A program made the translations under genes and the position numbers. From Armillaria gallica (Eukaryota; Basidiomycota; Agaricomycetes; Agaricales; Physalacriaceae), in assembly GCA_037576215.1 (NCBI GenBank), contig JBANDB010000019.1:1371501-1435500 (forward strand): a stretch of 64,000 nucleotides of DNA, read 5' to 3'. Positions 47,788 to 58,624 of this stretch are shown here, piece by piece. Each line of letters opens with the position of its first letter. Position 1 is the stretch's first letter. The notes below the pieces were generated by a model, which was not told where the DNA came from, made no database searches, and saw only the letters and a list, made by a program, of their open reading frames with translations.

Positions 47788-49300
47788 ATGAGTAATTCGA
47801 ACATGATCGCCACTAGCACTAGGTCCGCCGCTTCATCTATTGAAACGCTTCATGGCAAGGAAAGCTCAGCCATCCCGGGACAATCACCGACTCTGCAGCC
47901 TTTGGCTCTGCTAAAAGCACTCTTTTCCACTTTCAAGAATACATTAAGTGGAATCCTTAACCCCGTACGTTCCTTCATCAGTGTTCTGTCGTTTTCCTAC
48001 GTACACCACTAAACTATTCTGCAGAGTCGTCATCACCACCAGATAGAACCGCCACATTCATCAAGTGAACGCAGAAGTTCTGTTCGTACTATTTCTTTGT
48101 CTCCGTCGTTCGACTGTTCTTAAACGCTCATCTAGCTAACTTCCCCAAAGGATATCGAAGAGCTCGAGGCCCAGTTGGCAAATGAGTATGGGATGACCGG
48201 AGATATTGACTCTGTAGAAGTTTTGATGAGACAAAGGCCAGGGCTTTCTCCGATAAAGATGCAAATACCATATCAGCGCTGAAAGATCTTTACACGCTGT
48301 ACCAGCTACGCGTCCGTGTGTCATCCTTCCAGCTGCCTCGCTACTTCAATTTCGAAGAGGTGCGCCTTCATGTTGAATGATCGATACTGAAACTGACCTC
48401 CCATGGTTCAGTCCCCATGCGCACACCACATTGACACCTCCAGATTCTGGGCTGTTCCCATTGGGATAGATGCATATGAATGCAACCCTCTACGTGGTTG
48501 CGTTAGAGATGCATTAATGATGGAAAGATATCTCACCGAAGACCTATGCGTACCAAAACACCGAATCCAGCGCCTGTTCGGTTCCAAGGAACACGCCTCA
48601 TCGGACAACTACCACATTCCTACTCGCGTCAATATCATTCAAACCCTCATTGGTCTGATGAATAATACAGAAATCCAGAATGGAGATAACATCATGATAT
48701 ATTTCTCTGGACACGGATCGGGATACTCTACCGCAGGATATTGCTCCAATGCGAATGATAGCATTGAAGCTCTCTGCCCCATCGACCGCACGGAGGGAAA
48801 TGGCTCCCATGTCCCAGACATCAGCGATCGAGAAATCAACACAATTTTCCAAAACATCTCCCGTGCGAAAGGTTCATCATATCACCTTCATATTGGACTG
48901 CTCTCATGCTGGGACCACCACCGGGGATCCAGAGCAAGGGGTCCGTACCCTCCCTCCACTATCAAACGGATCACCGAAACAGATGTTCGACATCGCAGAT
49001 GAGAACTCAAGACAATTTCCCGGCTATCAGTCTGTGTGTTCAAAGAAATGGTGCCCGGATATGTCCTCTCACATAGTTTTGGCAGCGTGTCAGGAGCACC
49101 AGGTCGTAAGGGAGACGAGGAAAGAGGATGGGGTTCAAAGCGTCTTCACGGAATCGCTGATACGCGTCCTCACGTCTGGCACCTTCAATGAGAGATCAAC
49201 GTACATTGATCTTCTCTTTGCGTTGCCTACGATGCATGGTCAGACGCCGGTGGTTGCAGAGAAACACAAGAATGCACAGATCTGGTATCAGGATCAGTGA
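47788..49300 (+). pseudogene. Caspase-like gene copy F with two frameshifts
   Basis: It is a close paralogue of B that keeps the whole domain. Exon 1 starts at ATG 47788 and encodes a polar N-terminus, then LALLKALFSTFKNTL. The helical module follows an acceptor before 48150. Relative to B, one base is missing at about 48220 (VEV continues out of frame). The intron near 48361-48412 leads to the caspase exon with GIDAYECNPLRGC, His in FSGHGSGY (48722-48724) and PDISDREINT. One extra T at 48873-48874 then shifts the frame before LDCSHAG. Like B and C, it has Ser (48902-48904) where the catalytic Cys is expected. The remaining frame to 49300 carries HIVLAACQEHQ and the C-terminus IWYQDQ. Without both indels the gene would look complete, so recent inactivation or assembly error is possible. 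Confidence 0.85.
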
Positions 49301-49309
49301 TCGTATTAT

Positions 49310-49960
49310 TCTCAGGCGATGCAAGACGGAGACCAGAGGATACCACAGGTCATGGAACAAACATTTTAGTCTTTGTAGTCAAGGGAACAGAATCTAAGTA
49401 TGTCGATTAGACATAATACTTCATGATGAAATAGAGACATTACGCGTACAATTACGATGTATCTAATTGATAATCCATTTATCAGTTGAAAGTTTGCAGT
49501 GGAATGTGGTGGGGGAAGTTCCCCCGACATGCTGTTAGCGCACCAAGAGGACCAAGGTGAAACAGTGTTCTTGTCGAAATTTCCGTATATTTGACGTCCG
49601 GAACAGGGTTACCGGAATCCGTCATCTTCTACAAGGACGATGTGATACAGAACTCTTCAATCGTAAAAGGCGGAAAATCGCTTCTAACTGCTGTTCTGGA
49701 GAACGGGAAGGCGGTCCCAGGCGAATGTGCGCCGTCAACATCATGGCTAATGAACGGCGTCACCCCAGAGCTTCAAAGGTCTCCGGGCCTCAACGCGTGG
49801 CTACCTGGACTTCTCTCCTCCTCGCCTAGCAGTGCATCCGCATGTTGTAGCTTTCGTGAGATACTTGGGTTATTATGCGATGACCAAAACACTCCAATTC
49901 TGCAGGCCGTACTCCCGCGTAATCCCACCAGAAACAAAACTCCAACTAAACTTCTCCAAG
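49310..49960 (+). other. Spacer with one 128-codon ORF
   Basis: The plus ORF 49591-49977 has a Ser/Pro-rich middle and no recognisable domain. It overlaps the end of the minus-strand region that follows. I cannot support it as a gene. Confidence 0.2.
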
Positions 49961-50695
49961 TCACGACTGTTCAATAACAGATATGCATTGCTTAGGTTGA
50001 ACGTTGGTTAAACGCCGACGGCTCATGGATGGGATGATCGATGATGCTAAGCCGACATCACGAGCAATAATACTGATGCTTGCCACTGGCATCAACCCAG
50101 AGATTGCAGTGTGGAAGATCCCAGGGCGCAGGTCCGATATTTGAAGGGCTGTGATGTACGTAATTGCACTGATCATTGTAACCGCTTCATCAGTGACAAC
50201 ACCGAGTACAGATTTTGGGCCGAAGACGTCCTCTGAATGGCACGGAGTCAGACCAGATAAAGTCGTCGGGCTGACAAGAATGTGTCCGACCGAATCAAAG
50301 GTGTAGCTATCGACGGTCGTTGATGGTAAAAGGAAGAGATAAGGGTAGCCATGCAGGTAACAATGTGTAGTCGCCGTACACAAAGGAAATATTGAGTAGG
50401 CGATGCGCCAACGGATTCAGGAAGATATAACGTCAGGGCCTTGAAAATACATTGAACGTTGAAGGAGATCAGAAGTACTTTTGCAAAATGTTATCGACAA
50501 GGGGATATTGATGCCGAGGCAGTCATCAGCGGCGATTTTGAGAGCGCAACCTGTCACCATCTGATGGCAATATTTGTGTGGCGTAAGACGAACGAAGGCA
50601 CCGTTATGACATGTATCAACACGATTCATCGTGATACGCAGGGCTGCGGAGATTGTGCTGAATAGCACTGAGTCGAGAAGCAGAATATTGCGCAT
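49961..50695 (-). CDS. Possible hypothetical protein downstream of the SDR pseudogene
   Basis: Two minus ORFs, 50695-50417 and 50383-49961, have moderately hydrophobic stretches (ILLLDSVLFSTISAALRI, and PVASISIIARDVGLASSI). They may be exons of one gene or extensions of the SDR locus. No family recognised, and the joining splice site was not found. Confidence 0.22.
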
Positions 50696-51614
50696 GTTTA
50701 AATCCTAAATAGAAATCAATAATCCATGCCGTCATCTGAAAGGCAAATTTACTGACCTCGACGTTATCTTGCACGATCCTCCCGTCTTCACTGATCACAA
50801 AATTACTCTCCTCCACGACCTCGGGCATTTGCATATACTTGCCGTGGAGCTTCTCCTCATCGTACAGCGAGCCAACGGCACCGTAAACCAGCTGTCGGCT
50901 CCCTTCTTCGGTCGTAAAGCGGAGTTCTTCTTCCTCCTTTCGCATGACTTTCGCTTCATCGGTGGGAATACTAGTTCGGACACTCGAGTGACAGAACCCA
51001 GCATTGACGGAGTTCATTGTGATCGCTGGCGAGGATGGGATGTGCAGGTGCAGGGATCGAGCGAAGAGAACATCGAGCACTACGAAGACGCGAGGGCTAG
51101 TCGGTATCGAGACCGATCAAGTGTTACGAACGTCTGGAATCAAAATACCAGCGGTTCATGACCTTGCCTTTCAGTCAACACAGAAGCTACAAAGTTGAGA
51201 GATATCGAAACGCACTCCTTTGTACAATGGTCTTTGTCTGACAAATTCACGAGGATGCTCAGTCCAGCGATAACGTCCTTTTCGATCGTCGTCCAGTAGT
51301 GGACGCCGCTTGCAATAATGACCAATCTTGGGACGACTGAGTGCTCGCGAGCCTGGGGCCATACAGATGGCAAGTAAACCTGGACCGAGATTATTCGCAT
51401 GCAAGCTAAGAAAATGGATACTCCTCGTCTAGTCATAGAAGACGCCAGGTACGTTCTCTTCCAACCCTCGACTTGCTCGTACCATGCCAGTATTCCGTAC
51501 GAGAATATTCAGTCGTCCTAGTTCACATTCAGCCTGGTCGGCAAACGCGATAACGCTGATGAAATTGATAAGGTCGATGATAGTCATCCTCTGGTGACTA
51601 TATAACTTGAACAC
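50616..51614 (-). pseudogene. Short-chain dehydrogenase/reductase, truncated and disrupted
   Basis: The remaining parts match the fungal retinol-dehydrogenase-like SDR family: ADQAECELGRLNILVRNTG (the usual NNAG/ENAG motif altered), then VPRLVIIASGVHYWTTIEKD in another frame, then DVLFARSLHLHIPSS, MNSVNAGFC, EGSRQLVYGAVGS and NFVISEDGRIVQDNV. The N-terminal Rossmann TGxxxGxG segment is absent, and the YxxxK active-site region around 51110 is garbled with a stop. Several frame changes separate the blocks. Such enzymes reduce or oxidise small carbonyl or alcohol substrates with NAD(P)H. This copy should be inactive. Confidence 0.75.
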
Positions 51615-51619
51615 ATTCG

Positions 51620-51940
51620 TACGGCTTGAGTATCATTTCAACTGACTGGCACAACGAGTCCACACGAATCGGCGTAGTAAAGGACAATAAATAGATCCCG
51701 TGAGGTCCGTAGAATCATCGTTCCATATGTCGGCAAAGGGCATAGACCAGTCGGAGTCGGGCGGTGATATCATTGCAGACAGCTACAAAGAGATTGACGA
51801 ATATCTTAAAAAAGGCATCACAGCACATACATGTACCCTTGGTAAGCAGGCGTCTCCTCTGCTGTCGCATATCATCCATCCCTAGTAGGCGTAAGCGACA
51901 CCGCCACAAATAGTGTGGTCATTACACATCACTGCTCAAA
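51620..51940. other. Spacer with a 61-codon plus ORF
   Basis: The ORF 51700-51885 (plus) starts with ATG and is polar and helical (YKEIDEYLKKGI). It lies divergent to the SDR remnant. There is too little to call a gene. Confidence 0.2.
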
Positions 51941-51944
51941 TTTT

Positions 51945-52065
51945 CAACACGTAGGAGTGACAGCCTGAATGGAAGCAGTGTTTGATATGGGGTGTAAGGC
52001 GTAATCAAGGAAATTCCATCAAGAGCGCTAGAAGCACATATGGCGCCTATCGTAGCACCCGTTTA
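51945..52065 (-). pseudogene. Unassigned family X, C-terminal fragment (copy 3)
   Basis: The minus strand reads AICASSALDGISLIT, PYTPYQTLLPF and LSL, matching the C-terminal motif of copies 1 and 2. The rest of the gene is missing. It lies about 420 bp downstream of caspase E on the same strand. A weaker relic with the same ending occurs at about 54930-55010 (minus). Confidence 0.45.
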
Positions 52066-52069
52066 TTTG

Positions 52070-52482
52070 TACGACAAGCGAGCTGGCATCTATTTACCTC
52101 GATAATCACGGCCTTGGCGTAAATCTGGACGCTTCCCCTTCTATTAATAATTCTCAGCGACCTCCGAGCACTTGTATACTTTCCGCCATTCATTGGATAA
52201 GCACGAATTCCTTCAGAGATAAGAAGGCTCAGCTCATTAACGCGTCACTGACTAAAATTTAGTGTTCTATATTGACCCTTTGAGCGATTATACAAGCCAA
52301 GACAGTACGTAGAAATATTACAGTGACCTGTTGAACTCATCGCCGTCCACTCAAAACCCATGTAACTGTATACGCAGACCTCTTTTGGGGTATAGCTGGT
52401 TATTGATGACAAAACCTTCTCTGACGAGTCGGCATTATTCGTATAACGCAGGAGATTGTGATGGAGAGATTATGAATCATAA
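52070..52482. other. No supported gene
   Basis: Spacer between the family X fragment and caspase E. AT-rich in part. No coding signals. Confidence 0.35.
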
Positions 52483-54071
52483 TTACGTCTGATACCACAG
52501 CCGTTCATGCTTGTTTTCACCAGCGACAACAGGTGTCTGATGAAGGTAGTGAGGAACAGCAGCGACAAGGTCGACATATGTTGTTCCTGCTTTCCAATAA
52601 CCCGATTTCAGAGCGTTCACAAGCGCATACGTGAAAACACCCTGATACCTGGAGTCTCTTACATCCTCTTTTGCAAACTCATGCGCTTTGCATGCTGCCA
52701 AAATGACGTGAGACTTCACGTCAGCACGCCAGCCAGGTGTCCACAAGGAATGAGTTCGAGGGAACGAGTCTAGGGTCTTGTTTGCTATGCGGAACATAGC
52801 CATGAATGCAACACTACTGAGTGGGGAGATGGCCCTCACTGTTCCTGGCACTCCAGCACCCCTTGTTATCCCACCCGAGTGACAGCAATCAAGGATGCAA
52901 GTGATATGGTGTCCTTTGGCCCGGGATATTTCGGTGAGAATGGCGTTGATCTCCCTGTCACTGATATCGGGGACTCGAGAACCACTCGAATCAATGGTAT
53001 TGCGGTCAATTGGGCAGAGCGCTTCGATGGGGAAGAGATGATCTCCAGGTCTACCTCCGGCCGAGATGGAGATTGCCTCGCGCACGGTTTCTGAGCTTCG
53101 GTTATAGTCGGAGCGTGTGTAACTCGAGCCATGGCCGGAAAAATAGATAATGATGTTGTCGCCATGCTCAATCTGTGGATTGTGGACAAGACTGCAAAGA
53201 GCTCTGATGATGTTGGCCCGTGAAGGAGCGTTGAGATCATTGGGGGAAGGGAATCCTTCGGAACCAATCAGGGATTGGATGCGCCATCTCGGCACACCAA
53301 CGTTTCTGATCAAGAAGTCTTCCATGAGACGCACGTCCTGCACGGAGCCACGTAACGGAGAGTCTTCGTAAGCATCGATACCTATGAGTACCGCCCAAAA
53401 CTGACGTGCATGACGTGCATCAACGCGATGTGGACGCTAGAACAGTAAAGTCAGTGATCTATGAACTGCTCCGGGTTAAAACCAGACTCTTACACCCCGG
53501 GGCAAAGATGGCGATCTCACTATTTCCAATCGACGTGGGCCGTGGGATGATGCAGCAGTCCGCCGACGCTCATATAGTTTGTTCATCTTCTTTATCGCAG
53601 AAGTAGAGTCTCTAGCCTCCATGCGGACTTCCGTGGAGTCAAAGTCCTTAGGTAATCCATACCCATCCGCTAATTGCTTCTCGAGCTTCTCTAAATTGCG
53701 TATCTTTTCTGCGTTCTTTCTTTCTTCTGTGTCTTCAGGCTGGCACACAGACAACAATTAGAATTGATGGCAAAAGTTCTAGTGCAATCAGATACCTCGA
53801 GTGCATAACTCTCGGGGTCTACAAAGACCCGTGTTGTCATGGATAATTCAGTTGAAGTGTGTGGGCGTTCACAGACCTGCGCTTCTGGATAACGGCAATG
53901 CGTACGCGAAGGATCGATCGGGTTTCCGTAGCGTTGACCAGGGAGGTTCTCGACGCCCGAGCGGCACGTTCTGCTAGTGGGCACGAGAGCAGAGGATTTA
54001 CTTTTTCCTGGCAAGTTTATGGATGTCGTTCCTTCTTCGGCCATATATTTAGATGTGCCCACGTCGTCCAT
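52483..54071 (-). CDS. Caspase-like protein copy E, intact
   Basis: Three exons join in phase: 54071-53796, 53739-53521 and 53436-52483, giving 482 aa without a stop. The introns are GT-AG, 56 and 84 nt. Exon 1 encodes a polar Ser/Thr-rich N-terminus without an obvious membrane helix, unlike copies B, C and F. Exon 2 is the charged helical module (EKIRNLEKLEKQLADGYGL, then DSTEV). Exon 3 is the caspase domain: QFWAVLIGIDAYEDSPLRG, the His in FSGHGSSY (53133-53131), an insertion of about 15 residues, PDISDREINAIL, and the catalytic Cys in LDCCHSG (52884-52882), then HVILAACKAHE and the family end RLWYQT. Both active-site residues are present, so a functional cysteine peptidase of the C14 family is likely. 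This is the best candidate for an active caspase-like enzyme in the window. Confidence 0.9.
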
Positions 54072-54079
54072 TCTGCACG

Positions 54080-55060
54080 AGTGTGTTTAGAATTTGCTTT
54101 AGTAAGTGTTTGATGAGATACGACAATGAAAAGTGAACAGGGCTAATCACTCGAAGCTTCGCGAGTTGGAGGGGGATTTACGGGCTATCTGGCAGGAGCT
54201 CTGTATTTATTAGAATCGGCTGACTCAAATATGATCCCGTGATCGTTTTCTCTCAGTTGTTCCAGGCCTGGAGGTATGCATAGCATTGGAGGCTCGACGG
54301 GCGAATAAAAACGCCGTGAAGGGATTGCAACGTGCTGATAATGTCATCTCAGTCTGGTAGACTGTCCTAGGATGGTAGTTTGAGTAATCACATTCCCAAA
54401 ATTGTCATAGGGAAGTATCAATATCCAGCTTCATATACAGCACCTGAGTTTTGTCAGGACTCGGCGGTGCATACATTCAATTGAAAAACTTTCTTGTCAC
54501 GTAAATGTGGCTGTTTACACCGGTTCATGGCTGCGCAGCGGCACAATAAATATGGCGGGTCTATCAAAAGGAAAAAAGGATCGGTGCTGGCCGCTCTTGC
54601 TCTGACGATAATCAAAAAACTGCCGAGGCGCTCTATCCCGTCAATCACAATGCCACTAGGAGAGTGGATGTATGATACCTGATAACTGTAACCAGGAGAT
54701 TGATGCCCTACTCGTTGGAATAACTAGCGCTAAAGGGTAACAAATGATCATGATCATCGGCTGGCACCCATGCATAGATGATGTTATCAGCTTTGGAGAG
54801 GCGATGCTCCAGTAAGACGCTGTCCACAGGATCGAAAGGTACCCAGGTCTAGAGAAATCAATCGACCTCAAATGCTGTATGCTGCAATCTGAACACAGTC
54901 TTCTCCACACATTGTGCGTCATCATGTGGAGCTACGGATTGAATAGGGGCAGTGTTTAATACAGAACATCAGGTGTAATCTGCGACGCCCATGAACAGCG
55001 CTAGAAGCGCTAATTCATACTCAGCGCTTACCTCGTAGCGCGTGCTTGTTTGGTCGATAA
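54080..55060. other. No supported gene; weak family X relic
   Basis: ORFs of 60-90 codons without motifs. At about 54930-55010 the minus strand has a TTCTAGCGCTGTTCATGG region resembling the ICASxALDG part of family X. Confidence 0.3.
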
Positions 55061-55064
55061 GCCT

Positions 55065-55735
55065 TTTGCAGAGAGGAAATGGTATTTATTTTCTAATTGT
55101 ATCTATATCCTCCAGTTGAGTCTGATGCTTGTTCACCATGATCCTATACCAATTATTAACATACACAGCATCCACGTTCTTCTTCTTTGCGTGATTCTCG
55201 AAGATCCCTGAGTACCTGCTTCCCTTCCGTCACTTCTGGAAGAACACCTTGTTACAAAGTTCGGCCGACATGGATTCTTCGGATTCTTGGGAACCCCGTC
55301 AAAGTGATATGATTTCATCTTGTAGTGTGAGGCAAGAGGCGGCACCGCATATTGAGGAAACAAAGTGTTACAACTCATTGACACTACCCGGGAGCTTAAG
55401 GACAAAGGCGTAGATTCGGATCTCGGGTTGGATGCGCTGCAGGATTTCTGCTTCCATTGTCCATTGATGCCTGGATCTCTTGAATACCAGTCGATCGAAT
55501 ATCGCTGCCGTACAGGCTAATAATGCTGCTCGATTCCGTCTCGCTAACAATAACGAGAAGTCTGAGCATTCTCGCCTCGCACTGTTCCCTGCATTGAAGA
55601 TATTTCCGCTGGAACATGCCCTAGACAGAGACTGCTACATTTCCAATTGCGGGACTCTGTGTCGGTCGATCGAGATTCAGAGTTTTTGAGAAGGTATGCA
55701 GTGTTAATGCCCGGCAAAATACCGAAGGGCAGTGA
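55065..55735. other. No supported gene
   Basis: Minus ORFs at 55133-55617 overlap in different frames and show no recognisable family. Confidence 0.3.
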
Positions 55736-55739
55736 TCAA

Positions 55740-57600
55740 ATACTCAACCACGAGCGCAACCACTGGCTTGCAGCAGACTCGGGGCTAAGGCAGAGAAGAA
55801 AGCGACGATGATTGAAAGAAGATGGATGGACTGCGATGCAGCAAGAGGATCGAATGGAGCATGTACCACGGTGATGGGCAGTCTTATAACGGAATGGGGG
55901 GATGTTGATTGATTCTCGTATTGCCCACGACATGGAAAACTGTGGGTAGATGGGAAAAGGTTGAGGATAACTCTTCTACAAGGAAGCTTCAAAAGGATAC
56001 AACGGTAAATGCCAACGATCTTGATGCAGAAGACATGTGCATTTATCGCGTATTTACCTCGACAGAAGATACCTAGCAATGTGTTAATAAGCAGCGGAAT
56101 CACAATGACGGATTGGTCGTACCTACTTCTCAGATGTATCGCTGTGACGAAATTCCTCCAAACGCGTCCATCCCTCTTGGAACTGCTGCATTCTAATAAG
56201 CTTCCGGTATAAGTTCCAGGCTGGGATCGAGGTATGTAAAGGACGGTGTGGTGATCCGTGGCTGAGGATACTGCGTATTAGGCATCTGTATTGGTGCGAC
56301 GAGTTCAAATGCATAGACACAGGATGGTGCAGCGGAACTCACGAATCGGTTGCTTTATAATGAAATATGTCGGTTTTAACAACATGTGAACAGCCTTCAA
56401 TAAGTGCCGAACGTCCCCAGAAGGATAGAAGTGCCGGTACAGGGCCACAGACGTTTAGGGAAGGGATTTCGACATCCTGAAGTACGAACGGGGAGATTAG
56501 TGAGCGAAGCGATTTGGAGCCTAGATTTTGCCATACAAGTGGTCCTGATGTTTAACTGCCATTTATTATTAGCCGGGTATTAGCAATATTAGATGATGTA
56601 GGGGAGTAGCGAAGGCGCAAAACATGTCTGCTGTATATGTTCAGGTGGGCATTTGTTGTGTATGGAAATATGCTCAAGGGTATAGACCTACGAGCAAGAA
56701 GACAGAAAAAAATGGTTCTATTTTCCATTCCTCTTCTTTTGTAGACTTCTTGAACGCGCCAAAGATTTATATCTATTCTTCAAGTGATGTGGAATATCGG
56801 TTGTAGTCTGAGACTTGAGGCAGTAATTTGCACTGGTTATCGAACGGACCCACAGCCTTCTTGAATTTGAGAATGCGCATCTGCAAAGGGTGGATGGTTC
56901 GATAAAATCAAATGAGAAACCGGAGACTTACGCACCCGGTACATATTTCACTCTACCTATCACTTATCTTCTCGTGTATCCAAGATTGTTACTGCGAATT
57001 ACTGGTGACCTCGGCTGTATTGTCCTAGGAACTAGACATGTTAATGTTGTCGATACCCCCAAGAAAGGACGAAAGACTCCAGAAGATGAGAAGATAAGCC
57101 CGTTGTGTGAAATATCGAAATTAAGTATCAAGCACGTGTATTGTCTCGTTTTATCACTAGTGAGAGGTCGCCTTGAATGTATCGTGCGAGGAACTGGAAA
57201 TAGTGTTCATGCGCTCGATACCGAAAAACTTCATGTGAAGCAATGAGGAAAATTCATCAGATACGAGGGAGATATTTGCAACTTTCATTCGCTGCGGACT
57301 GCCGTTATATCGTTTATGTCCATGTTGTAGGGCCAGCTTGGTGACAATCGTAGGCTTATCCTACTTGTTGCGCGAGTGGGGCGAATTACATACTGTGAAT
57401 ACAGTTTGAATATAGCCGTATTTCAGGGATAGTTATACACACCTTCATATCTACAAGCAAGAGTTGAGCTTAAGAGTATTGATGCTCGGAAGGACGCGAA
57501 AGCGAACACGGTAGCAGGGACCTGCGGAAGAAATTTGCTTTTCGGTCGTATCCGGCCTGAGTTCTCTTCGCTTCTCGGGACATTGCCGGTAGCAGCAGTA
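55740..57600 (+). repeat. Segmental duplication, partner at 43900-46010
   Basis: Right-hand copy of the ~2-kb block. It ends with the SIDARKDAKAN and FGRIRPEFSSLLGTLPV reading frame at 57472-57603. There it meets, in opposite orientation, the orphan caspase exon, so a rearrangement joint lies near 57605. Confidence 0.55.
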
Positions 57601-57605
57601 TGAGC

Positions 57606-58015
57606 CGAAATTCTGCTTTCGTTTGATGAGTACGATATTGCGATTGGGCGCTTTCTACGATACTAGAGAATAGTTTAGTGGTGTACCAATCGGAGAGACA
57701 ATGGAACCCTGATAAAGGAACGTACAGTGTAAATAATTCCACTCAATGTATTCTTGAAGGCCAAACAAAGTCCTTTTAGCAGAACACCAAGGATGCAGTA
57801 TTGACGAATGTTTCGGAAGGGCTTCGCCTGCTTCACCATAAGGGTTTTCGATTGAGGGAGCGGCAATCCTAGTGTCAGTGATGGGGATTATTCTTGAGTA
57901 GACTCTTTTACGGAGGAGTTCTGCCTTACGAGTGAACGATGACGAATACAAACTTGTGAGTCTTTTCTCTAGTACGGCGTACTTTCGTTCTTTATCCGTT
58001 ATGCATGAGTCCACA
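57606..58015 (-). pseudogene. Orphan caspase 5' fragment: promoter region, exon 1 and part of exon 2
   Basis: The minus strand matches the start of copy B: a decayed TATA region near 57995, then exon 1 with EALPKHSSILHP and, in a second frame, LLKGLCLAFKNTLSGIIY. The same GTACGTTCCTTTATCAG donor-side sequence follows, then the TTCTCTAG acceptor and an exon 2 start with SSNESRIS. Frames are shifted within exon 1. No helical module or caspase domain follows. It is a copy of the 5' end only. Confidence 0.62.
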
Positions 58016-58264
58016 GCTCCCAAACAGTTCCATTTGAGCTACCAAACAATGGCCTGCAGAGCGCAACAGCACAGTGAGTATAAGTATAAGATGCAGGGAC
58101 ATCGACGCAGATGAGTATAGCTCACTGTTGAGGTTATGCGAACTGTCACTTAATGCTGTAGTATCACGACATATAAGGATAGAGTATGGTTTATATACAC
58201 AGCTTCTATCTGACTGTTGATGGTATCTTACACAGGATACCACATAGCTCTACAGGCTGGAATT

Positions 58265-58620
58265 TACGTACAGTCATAGGCCCGATTACAAGCACTATTT
58301 GGTGCAAGTTCTAACTGAACGATGGCATGACGGTGGTGAAAGATACAGAGGCAATATTCTCTTCGATTATGGCCGTATATTGAAATATCTATCGACAGCG
58401 TGACTGGTGCGTCGACTCGAAATGTAGGTGATTGCATGGGCAGGAGAAGATGGATCCAAAATTCAGCCCGATCCGAATCTCGGACCGGACTGCTTTTCCG
58501 TTACCTTGTCAAGATCTGACGCACTCTACCTCCCGCCATCGGCATACTGCAGCGCGCACCGCTCCATATCTTCTGGCTTGGCTCGCCGATGGACTACTCA
58601 TTACTCGTTTTTTTCTCGCA
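58265..58620 (+). repeat. Duplicated segment, partner at 16960-17450
   Basis: Direct-orientation copy of the 17-kb segment, although its neighbours on both sides are inverted relative to the 15-19 kb block. Confidence 0.55.
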
Positions 58621-58624
58621 GTGA

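Noticed and set aside
49591..49977. 128-codon plus ORF as a gene
   Set aside because: No domain, no paralogue, no splice structure, and overlap with minus-strand open frames.
52866..53267. Second minus-strand ORF and plus ORFs within caspase E
   Set aside because: They lie in other frames over the clearly conserved caspase exon.
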